From NCBI GenBank assembly GCA_022457155.1, contig JAJGOT010000121.1, positions 1,551,501-1,615,500 of the forward strand: a stretch of DNA of 64,000 bases. The letters run 5' to 3'. Shown here in pieces: positions 41,256-53,200 of the stretch (within the stretch, counting starts at the first letter, position 1; the number at the start of each line of letters is the position of its first letter). This DNA comes from Cladopsammia gracilis. Its lineage: Eukaryota > Cnidaria > Anthozoa > Scleractinia > Dendrophylliidae. The position numbers and the translations under genes were made by a program. Under the pieces are notes generated by a model, which was not told the origin of the DNA, ran no database searches, and was given only the letters and a program-made list of their open reading frames with translations.

Positions 41256-44200
41256 CTAAACCCAAAAAGCAAAATACTTGTTACTACAAGTCACAAGGCA
41301 AACTATCTGGGAACGCTGTATAGTTGGATACAGTATCAACCAGTGGCATTCCGTGCACCACGGATGGCATATGCGTGGGGTGTAAACAAGCCATAACACT
41401 GCGCTTGTAACCGGACTTGTAAAACATATGATGCTAGCCGTGACATCATCATAACGCTTACAGTTTCACACAGGGTACAAGTTTTTAAGTCAAAACATCA
41501 CAATACTGAATCACCCATCTTCACTGAGCTAAGCCCAAGTTAAGGTGGCTCCATATAGTCATTGGCCAGTCTTCCAAATAAAATGCACACGATCTTATTG
41601 CTGTCTTCCGAGAGTTTTGTTTCGCGATACCAGGCATAATATACACATGCAGGTAGCTTAGGCTTTCTCGTTTATGGAGAAATCTAATATAGCAGTTTTG
41701 ACTCGTTTCCACGGCAACCAATGATTGAGTTGTTGGGCTTGTTGTTCAAAGGCCAGCAAACCTCTCAACGGATTTCCTCGGTTTTTACACGGTAAATATT
41801 CACGATTTTTGGTGAAATAGAAGAAACATTTAGTAAGTCTAATCTGACAGAGCCATAAAAAAATCGGTACATAATTTTTGGCAATTTACTCACTTTCGTT
41901 TTTTATGTTTATTGGGTTTGTGTATGTACAATTGTGTATGTATAAAAATTTATCGTGTGAAATGCGCGCAATCAACGTTTTAGCTACCGTAAAAACCTCT
42001 TTGATTTCGTGACGTCGTCAAAATAAACAAACGCGTGCTCTCGCCATTTTCTTGTCCATGCCTCGTACGCCAAAAAACTATATGGAGCCACCTTAATTGA
42101 AGTTGAGAATAGGCTGACTTGACACCAGATACTGTGTGAGCAGCTGCCCCACTGAAGAAACCAAGACTGAACCGGGACTTACCAGTTCCGACAAATCAAC
42201 ATTGATCATTCTTCGGTTTTCCCACTTGATTGCTTGTAATCCAGCTATCGCCATTTGTACTGAGGCAGCGCGATAAACATATCTCAAAAACCAATCCTTG
42301 CTGGCAAGATAAAATGAATCAAAAACACGTTTTTATACACTATACATAAACGGATAACGAACAAAAACTAATCAGCCACTAACCTACAGTATCCATTAAT
42401 TAGCTTTCCTGCTACAACTTGGCCAACAAATCGCCACTTATTACCGTCACCACTGACTGGAGCTCCCAAAAGAATAGCGTCTTCAATGATCCCCATCCCT
42501 CCTAAAAACCACAGAGAAACAAACACGAAAAATTATACACAATCAGACAGAATCTGCGCACTGTCAAGCTGAATGGAACAGGGGCGGTAAGGAGACTACA
42601 AATATTGTACTGTCACAGGCTACCCAAGCGGCGCACGTTCTTATTTCAGATTAATAGAGCGTATGCACATGACGTCACGGCGGCCATATTGGTGTACCAA
42701 AACAACAGAACGGCGGCCATGTTGGTGTACCAAAACAATCCTGTGGGATTTGAACGCTTTTCTTATGTTAACACTTTCTTTTGTTCCAATAAATTTGCAT
42801 AGCTGCTTGCCACGTGAGTGCATACGCTCTATATACAGGCAACAATCACTCAACACTGAGTACGGTGACAAACACAATACTCGGAACGTCTTGGCAAAGA
42901 AGGATTTATTCGATGAAAGTGGAACAAATAATGGTTATCTCCTGAGGGTAAAGAACTACTTTTGTAGCGGAACTTACCTTTTTTGGCTAAAGCCTCCAGA
43001 CAAAAGAAAATCACTCTTGCACCCAAACTAAATCCAACCAGTGTCACAGGTCTTCTGCCCTGATTTGAAACATGCAAAAAATGACTACTGCTATCTCTCA
43101 CATAAGACAAACGACTAGTTGTCAGAGAATGCGAAATTTCAAAGAAGCCGGTAGCGAATCACCTTTCTGCTAGAGACAGCGTGAGGCTCCAAAGAGCGGA
43201 CCAGTCTACTATACCCGGCGTATCCAATCGAACAAAATCGAACCAAAAATCAATCGAACCCAATCGAACACCAATCGTTCGATTGGGTTCGGTAATCGAA
43301 CAAAATCGAACATCTATTTTGCTGTGAGTTCGATTTTCGAACCAATCGAACACAATCGAACCAATCGAACACAATCGAACACAATCAAACTCAATCGGAT
43401 TCGATTTTTGGATTTTGTTCGGAATCCATGTCTTGATAAGTAAATCACGCAGGACTAATCATAATCAACTTTTATTGAATGGAATATAATAAATAGAAAA
43501 ACGTCCAAATATCGAACTGAATGTCAATGTTTAGTAATATATATTTTGTAGCAGAGAACAAAACGACGGTAAAATAATGAAATGCACTTTCGTTTACATT
43601 TCTATGTTAGAAGGAAGGATATGGTTTCTGCCCTGTTCAGTCACCGTTACACTCAAACAGAAGTTGCACTATTTCATTCACTGCAACACAGGCAGTGGTG
43701 TTCAATATGTGAAGAATCATTATTAGTAGCCAAAACGCTGCCGCCATCCGTCTGTCCAAGTCCTCGAGGGCGGATAAAAGCGACGTTGACAGGAGAAGAG
43801 CAATTTCCAGCATGACAACAATTACATTGGAGGAAGTGCTTATTATTAACATGGATGACAAAAAAATAAAAAATAAATAAAAAAATAAATAGTGATAATA
43901 ATCGAACGTTCGATTGAGTTCGATGTTTGGTTGTTCGGTAATCGAACGTTCGATTGGGTTCGATTGTTCACTGTTCGGTAATCGAACGTTCGATTTTGTT
44001 CGATTGACCAAATTTTATTGTGAGTTCGATTTCGTTCGATTACCGAACCCAATCGAACGATTGGTGTTCGATTGGGTTCGATTACCGAACGTTCGATTGG
44101 ATACGCCGGGACTATATAACTGAGTGTCGTAAAACCAAAACCAAAGTAATTGCCTTGACCAATCACAACAGACGCAGATAATCCAATGAACCAATCAGAG

Positions 44201-47200
44201 TTAGAAGTAAATACATATAGCCCATGCGCGGAAAAACGCGTGCGAGCAAGTCATGATTGGTTTTGGTTTTACTTTTGATTGGTTGATAAAGTGAGACGAG
44301 TTTTTTTAAGGCAATTACAAAGCGTAGCAATGCAAACCAAAGCAATCGCGAAATTACTTTCGACACTCAAATGAAAACTGCTTTATCATTGACTTGTGAG
44401 TTGAAGCATACACGGTCATAGTTAAAAGCCGTGACAAACCTGTTGTCTGGAGAGAAGGACATCAGCTAGGTGTTTTCCTGCTTCAGCAGCTCTTCGTGAG
44501 CAAACATGCCACGGATTATCAATGGCATAACCAAGCTGAAGTAGGAATAACGGCCAAGAAATGGCAGTAATCAGACCTGAAAAACAACAATGTTCAATAC
44601 AGCAGCACTTTGTCAAACACATCAACATCAAAGGAACAATTATTGCTACTGCTTCATCACAGATTAGTTGTTGTGTGTGGTCCAATGGGCAAGGATAGTC
44701 CTTAGTAACAAGACTGTTGTCGGTGACTGACGTTTCACAGCCTTCGCCAAAGTCATCTTCTGAGACAAGTGAATAGTGTACCGTCATGCAAGCGATGGTG
44801 TGGGGATTCGCCCCTTCTTCTCAGTGAATCACACCATTATTTTGAAAGGCCGCTTTCGCAAACCTCAAATAGCCGAAATCTAAAAAACACAAAAGCAAAG
44901 GAAAACAACAGGGAAGTAATTTAAATCCCTAAATTTCACCTTTAGTAAGGCAAGTTTTGATAACGGATACAACCATTAATGAAGCAGAACAGGTGGGTAC
45001 GCCTGGGGTGTTGGCATGGGCTCAATGTTTTTTATTTTTTAAAATTAGCTGTTGGTTGTACGGACTACCTAGTCTCCACTGAAGGAAATGCACACGGAAG
45101 CGTAGAGACTCAGCTGCGTATAAATTGCCATCAAGGATAATTTTCGTCCAAAAAACCACTAGAATAATTTTAATGTTCATACCACTAAGGACGGTGTATT
45201 TGAGAGCCTCCTGTGTGACGAAGCCGATGGAATTAGACGTAAATAGTGAAGACATCGCACTGCCCATTTCAGCCAAGTATCTGTACACAGATAAATATAT
45301 GTTTTTAATTGAGTGTCGTAATTGAGTGTCGTAAAATCAAAACCAAAGTAATTACTCTGACCAATCACAGCAGTCGTAAACAATCCAATGAACCAATCAG
45401 AGCTCGAAGCAAATACATGTCGGCGGTGCCAAGCGCGGGAAAACGCGTACGAGCAAGTCACGATTGGTTTTGGTTTTACTTTTGATTGGTCGAGAAAGTG
45501 GCGCGAGATTTTTTAGCCAATCACAAAGCGTAGCAATGCAAAACCAAAGCAGTTGTGTAATTACTTTCGATACTCAATTGAAAACTGCTCTATAATTATA
45601 CTTTTCGGAAATATGCAAATTGAGAAAGTGTATTGCCCGCCCACGGGCTCCATATCATGTTTTCATGAAAATTTGGTCTGATCAAGTGACTTGATACAGT
45701 CGATTGCATAATTGACCACCGTAAAGACCACCGCCACCTTCTGACGAATGGCTAGCGCTCGAAACGGCAGCTTTTTTAATCTCTTTACGATGTTCAATTC
45801 ACCTTATCAACTCAGTTGAACCAAATTTTCGTATTTCACTCCCTCACCGACCAAGCACCACTTGTTTTTTTTTAAAAAGCAGTAAAATTAAGACTTTATT
45901 TCTACCAATATAAAATCATTTTGTTATAACAGCGGAGGCTCCATTTAACACGAAATTAACAAATCCTCGCAGAGTTTTATATCCCCGATGTTTAATAATT
46001 TCTATTATTTTGAGCCAAAATTCTGGATCCCGTCCCGGCCAGCTTACTCAATATTTCAAGTTCAATTTCGCTCTCAGGATCTTCAACATCTGGTTCTTTT
46101 AAAATATTTTCTGTTCTCGCCCTTAACAACTGTACTCTTTATCAAAACCCTCAATTAAAACTTCTTGTAGCTTTCTACTGGGCAATCACTGAAATCGGTA
46201 AATCACGGTCTCCTTAACACAATAGAGTTCTTTTCGGCTTCAATTATCTTCTCCACAGCTGATTCAGATTAGTACTTCTTTCAAAGCAGCTAATCTGCTA
46301 CAATTAGGAAGGATTTGCATGCTAGTTTTGTCAAATTCAGATCAAAATTTGTTCCTATTGTTACCACAAATGTGTTCTTTGTACTTGTTGTATAATAACG
46401 ATCCTTTATTCAGTTGTAAATTCATCCCTCTCTTTGATTTTCGTGTCGATTTCCTTTATTTGCGTTAATTTCAAATACCTAATTAACACGAGCGTTTTAA
46501 CGATAACCTGCAACTCAACTGCAAATCCAAAGTTAAAGCTGTGGGGTAGTGGAACATACCAATAACTATAATATACGTGTAAAAATCATACCAAGAACCA
46601 CATATATTAAGATATTCTTAGTCTGAAGCCTACAAGTGTAGGATATGCAGCTGCAAAGACAGAGAGGATGAGGCAGAGCTTGACTATTCTTTCATTAAAT
46701 GAAGATATCGGTTACTTAATAGCTTAGTGAACAGGTGAAGTTCTATTCTTTGTAAAGTTGTAAAGTCTTTCTTTTGTTTTGTCTTCAAAGGGAATAAATA
46801 TAACTGTCTTTATAAATAATGAATAAGAAAAAGAAAACAAGCGAGACATAACCTTGACTCCCACGTTAAGCTGTACTGCTCTTCCGAGATGTTCAAATGT
46901 CTCCATGGATTCTTAAACGCGGTCTTAATATCTATCAAGGCGAAGGAAGGTAAGTTAATGGGGAATGACTCTCTCAATTATACCACGCTTACAAAAACCG
47001 TTTTTATAGCGTCGTGGATTTATTCTGGAATGAAATCTTTTTAAAACATTTAAAACACAAACGGAGTGTGAAACAAACCGTGACACGACGTTTATCTTTC
47101 TATGAACTGTTAAAAAGTCTGAAGATCAAAGGCTTCTATTAACAAACTCGTGAATATGAAAGCTCTATATAAAATACTTTTACTAAAAAATATCATAGCT

Positions 47201-50200
47201 TTACAATTATAAATGAAGAAAGTGGCGAAGGCACTAGGCGATTTTTTAGGTGGTATGTTGTACTTAGTACTTTTTTCAAGCATTTCTAGGTAGTGAGTGG
47301 TACAATACTAGAAATTTCTTGCGAGCTGGGAGGTTGTGGAGGCTAGCATGCGATCTTTTACCAGCATGTAGACTTGCCGACAAGTCGAGCTCAGTGATCG
47401 CGAAGCACGATCTAGCGAACGAGCGAGCGAGCGAGGGCGTAGCGCGGGTGAGTGATAGCTCGACTGGTATGTACTTGGTGTATCCCTTATTATTTTGTAT
47501 TTAAACACTTAGTTTTTATTTCAGTAGAAAAAGAAGAGAAAAACAACAGAATGGGGAATCGAACCCGGGCCGTATGATCTACTCCATGCACACTATCCAC
47601 TACACCACTGAGGACTAGCTGCCGAAAATTGTAATTTTTAAGGGATATAAGATAATATGCTGCTAGCCCAGACCATATATAAGAACAAACCCTTTCGATA
47701 CATTGAAAATACTGGAATCAGTGCTTAACCCTAAATACTAAAATCAGTGCTTCAACCCTAGATACTGTAATCCGATCCTAAATTACACTGAGATATCTCT
47801 AAATATATTACAATAAGGGATACATGAAGTACCATACATTATGATCAGGGATACACCAAGTACCTAGGGCTCGACTTGTGCCCTTGCTGGAGATCGAATA
47901 AGTGACGTCAATTTGGCGCGAAATTTTCAGAGTGCGAAGCTGTGTTAAACTATCAACATTACTTTTCGCGCGTTTTGTAATGGCTTTTGGAGGCAAATGC
48001 AGCTCGACGTTTGAATGGAGGAGGTAAATACTCCTACAGAAACTTTTTTTCGTGTTTTGATTACTGAAAATATTAATAAAAGTCGTTCGCGTGCGCTGGG
48101 GTCTACTCCCAGACCGGAACCGGAAGCGAGAAGCTTGTATTTCGCTGTTTTCGAATTTATATCGATTGCGAAACAATCACGCGTCACAAACTCTAAGCAG
48201 AAATAAGCAATTTACTCCGTATTCAGGCTAGTTTAAATAGAAAATGAAAATTATTCACTTCTTTTTACGTACCAAAGCATCTTGAGCATTAATGTCTGTG
48301 TGAATTATCGTATCTGCAAGATTGTGCAAAAAAGGCATGTGATGTTTTTTAAAACACCATCTTCGTGACACATGTCGCACTTCGTGCCGTTCAAAACGCA
48401 GACTTTCCAGTTTAGTTAATGCGTCGAAATCCGCTATATTGTTCGCAATATAGGTAAAAGCTTCGACTTGCCGTAAAAAGACCAAAATATTTCTTATTTT
48501 GTGCAGAATAAGAAAATATTAATTTTGTCGTGCAAATGAAACAAGTTTGTCAGCACTTCACTCCAGGACATCGTTGTGAGATAATTGCGCGACTAAACCC
48601 GACATCGTTCAGGACAAAAATAAAGCTGAGCTTGTCAAAACAGTTATGCAGTGAGGCCTTAAAGCCTTATGTTTAGTGCCTTATAAATTGTTTGAAGCGG
48701 AGCACTTGACGGGCCGAAGGCCTGGCTGCGCAGCACCATACTCATAGAACCTGTGTCTGTCATTTTTCATGGTCATGGCTAGCGGAATGTTTCGCGGGCG
48801 CGCCTCCGTGACATGTGTCAGTCAGCAGTCAAGTCGGTCGCGCGAGGCAAATTCGCGGGCGCGTATGACGTCGCAAAACATGCGCGTATGACGCCACACG
48901 CGCGGCTACACAGTCGTCAGCTCTGTAAACACTTGTTAAAGTCTTTCGCAGTGTTTAGCGGAGCAGTAAAGTCGTTACTTCCCTGCATTTTTTCGCGGTT
49001 TGCTACTCAAGACAGGGATACTAATTAAGGGATACTCAGAAGCCGCTTTAGTGGAAAAAGAAGAGCTTTCGGGGATAAAATCTTGCTTCGAGGAACCCTC
49101 ATACGTTTTTATCAATGCAGGAGCAATGCGGGGGATGCCTTGTTTTTATTACGGATTTCAGATCCGAAGAAGCGGAGTTTTAATGAATTTCCAAGCAGTC
49201 CAGTGACTTAAAGGTAAAATAAATCACATTTTTCGATGGGAATTTATGTTGATATTAATTTTTCATTGACTTTCCCTTTGTGTTTTGGAGACATGTTTAT
49301 GAAACGTGGTCAAATTAAGTCGTGCTGTTATCTTGAATTTCATCGAGGACAGCTTTGCCTGATGCGCTGTAAATCGTACGTGTTTTACTTTTATACATAA
49401 GCTTAAACTAATGAAGATTTGAATAAAATTTTTCGAAAGAAGATTGTGTTGTCCATTTTTATGTGTTTGTTCATTCATAAGATAGATTGAAAAGCGATTT
49501 TATAAACAAAACAAGACTTTGATTTTATAGTACAGTCCTATCTTCACTCGCATCGCCTTATGCAAATATGTTTGTGTATTTTTGCAATTTTGATTTCCAA
49601 ATCAGTTTCTCGGGCAATGTTTGGCAAACAAAAACTGTATTTTATTCGGAAAGTAGTCGTACCTGTAATTCTAGACGGAGAAAAGTTGTTTTTGTGAACT
49701 TTTCTACGGTCTAAATGTACTGTGCAGACGGTCGGGTAATACTGTTTTTGAGAATTGCTAAAATTAAAAAATAGCCCGGTCGTCAATCTTAATTCTTGTG
49801 CTTCCGACCTTTCACCTTAGTTAAGCTTGTTCATAGTGCTTCGCTGTTAGGCTCTGCCTATCTATATATATTAAGATAATTGCACCACTAAAGTCCTATT
49901 TATATGCCCGGCGTATCACATTGAACGAAATCGAACAAACTTCCCATCGAACTCCATCGAACGAAAGAGTTAGATGTAGTTCGGCCATCGAACGAAATCA
50001 CGTGACCAAGAAAAATTTACATCCCAATAATAACCCGACCAACTGTTCGATTGCTAATTTGCATATCTCTTCTCGCATACAATGACTCGTTCAACACTTG
50101 CGTATCCACGAGTTAAAAATAAAAGCTAGATTAAAATAAAAAACGATATACGGAGGCAATAATTTCAATCAAATACAGATACGGGGATGAACTCGCCGTG

Positions 50201-53200
50201 ACCCGGTGTTATGCCAGGTTATCTGGACACATACCTTGTGTATCATCCGGCACCCACCCAGAAACTGCAACAGCAATGTGTAAGTGTTCACCTTTTCCAA
50301 GTGGTTCAAATTCAAACTCTTCAATCTCTCCTATCCTTCTGCTCAATCGGTACCCTAAACATTACATTATATCAGGAGATTATAATTGGACAGGTCCAAT
50401 TATTTTCTCTTGATTACACACGAGAATTTAGTTTTATCGACTGAATCGATAAGGTAAATTGACCACCGTAAAAAGAGTCAAATAGCTGACGTTTCGAGCG
50501 CTTGTCCTTCGTCGGAGCGAATCAAGGAATTGTGGGTAGTGTGTGGTTTTATATAGTGAGCGGCGGAGTTACGCTATTGGTGCAAATTTGGTGACGTGAA
50601 AAACAAATGTAAATTAGTTGAATAAAAAGCGTTCGATGATTCCGTAGGGTTTGAGAGTGCCGATTTGAAAGATTTTTAAGCTTACCAGTTAATCCAGCAC
50701 CAGCAGCTCCAAATAAGGAAGCAATAACTGCCAGGCCTGCTGTGGTACTGAGAACAGCTGCACTGCTGGCCCCCAGTACTGCACCAGCACCTGCCGCTAT
50801 CAAGGGTGCGGCAAGGCCCCCTGTTACACCTACAACAATAATAATAGTTTATTCCAACCTCATGGCAGCCAAGGGATGACTAACAAGGGGGTCATTAAAT
50901 ACATATAACAGGATTAACATTCTTGTCCCCAAAGCTCCATGTTTTTTTTATAACCGCTGGCCAAACGAAACAAGGACTCTGGGGACGAGAAAGATATATT
51001 GGTCAAATTACTGTTAAAGTACTAGACAAGTCTACCCAACATTTCTCCTGTCAAGGTGCACATTGCTTTTACACACAGCATACAACTTGAGGCCAAATTT
51101 GCTAAGATTATGTTGAAATAAGAGTTGTTTTTTTTGCAAAGCTCTTTCCACACTAAAGAGCAAAACAGTGACTTCTTGTGTTTATAAAGATGTTAATTTT
51201 AATATAAATTATATCCCAGACTCTTCACAATGCCTTGCTTTATAACGGTCCTCAATGCTTGTAGTGTTGATTTCAGGACTTTTGAACAACAACAACAACA
51301 AAACAAAACGTGTAGAAAACGATGTTGCAAAAGGGACTTTTTTGCTAGGTAACAAGCCCATCAGAGTAAAATATTAAATAATTTATATGTATTCTGGACT
51401 AATATGGAATACTCTTGAACGCGTATGGTGGAATCAGGACTTTGGGATATGGAATGTGGAATGTGAATGTGGACTGAAATATGAATTATGGATTGTGGTT
51501 AGTAACTTTAGGATTGTTGACTGAACTTATGGCTGGGAATTGTGGATGCTAACTTTAATTCATCGTTTTCAAAACAAAATCCAATGAGTACAAAACTCAT
51601 CCACTAAATATAAAAACTGGGACCAAATGACCTTCTGGGCTACTTGTCTTATAATAAATCTGCAAGCTCTGCAGTGTGATGGTGTGAAGGTTAGAGGTTT
51701 AAGTCCTGATCTCTGCTGCAACATAGTTTCTTTACCATGTGTGGCTGAGTATCAGCCATCAGGTATAATGGTTACCCTGTGGTGGACTAGCATCCCATCC
51801 AGGGGGGAGTAGTGATGTCTTAATGTACACTGCATTGCATGGGCTGCCTGCTGCTAGCTACATACATTATCAAATTTAGTTAATGTTGATTAGCCTTTCA
51901 CTCTCAGAGTCACTTATGGAGACACACAGTGCAGTTCTAATGTTTGAGTCTGTCAATGAAACTCTGGTGTGACCATTTATAAATACCTTTTTACATTGTG
52001 CTTATTTTTTATACAGTCACTGAATTGGAGAAACGTTGGGAAAAAACACAAAAACAAGGCAAATTAATGAGGCTTGTTAATTTTCCATATATTGATATTT
52101 GAGAAAAGAAAGTCAGAGGTGGATTCTGGGCATCCATCTTTTTGTTACAATAATGTGCAAATTATCTTAGAACACAAGAATTTTTTTTCCTCTTCCCAGA
52201 AAATCATTCAGTTCTATCATTTATGGTTTATACTTTTTTCCGGACAATGTTTCTTCATGGTCACGTCATTTTCATGGTTAATTTTCATCTCCTAGCTCAT
52301 TCATTTTCTTATCCAGAAATCCTGAAAATTGTATGATTCATTTTAAGACAAGCACAAAATTGTCAGTATGGCATGATTACACAGTATACTGTGCATAAGA
52401 AGTTGATTTAACAGATACTGGCATGGTCGCAATAATTGGTGTTACACTGGCGACCAACTCCACTGCATGATTGCTCATATCCAGCAGTGATCATGACTTG
52501 GTAACATACAGACCTACCAATCAAAGCCCCTCCACCTAATGCTCCCAGTGCAATCACCAGAGCTTTCTTTCTCCGCCTTTTAAGTTCCTTTCGCTTCTGG
52601 ACCTCAACGTCTTCACTGAAAAAAGAAAACAGCCACTCTGATGAGCAATGTTTTGAAACCTTGCAAATACTGTAGCATAGAAAATCCAGTAAAACATGAT
52701 GAAACACAGAACATGTAATGTAACCAACTGATATACCATAATAATTTATGACTTCAAGTCCTCAAGTGCAGGGTTGTAAACTTAATTTTAACTGCACTCG
52801 AACTTAGAGTGAGTGTCTTTCAGAAATGTACCTCCCAAATGTTCAATTTGTACTCACCCAAGAACTGAAGACACTCACCTGGGCAAGTGTTAATACCCAT
52901 CCCTGATATTCATGACAGATTATTTCACAGGTAAACTAAATTAATATGTAAATAATGTACATGTGTACTGAATTATGTAAGATACATGTTACATGTATTG
53001 TACAGCACTGAATGCTGGTTCACTGTTGTGTCTTACTTGTAACCAACTGATGCTAAAGTGGGATAAAATGAAAAATATTACATAACTATTAAGCATTCAA
53101 GTCGTCAAATTTATTTCACACTGTAAACTGAATTATTTGAAACAAGATGTAAGTCCAGAATCCTCAAAAGCTGAGTTTGAAATCAGTCTCCTACCTTGGC

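Noticed and set aside
45022..45182. Extension of the TMCO4 exon beyond 45183 (long open frame, LQW motif)
   Set aside because: A GT donor at 45182 joins in phase to the next conserved exon; the extension has no family match.
47553..47620. Functional tRNA gene
   Set aside because: B-box is good but acceptor, D and T stems do not close; better seen as SINE head or pseudogene.
48255..48485. 76-codon minus-strand frame as an additional TMCO4 exon
   Set aside because: TMCO4 reads continuously from the exon at 50235 to the one at 46853 in correct phase, leaving no place for it, and the translation has no family resemblance.
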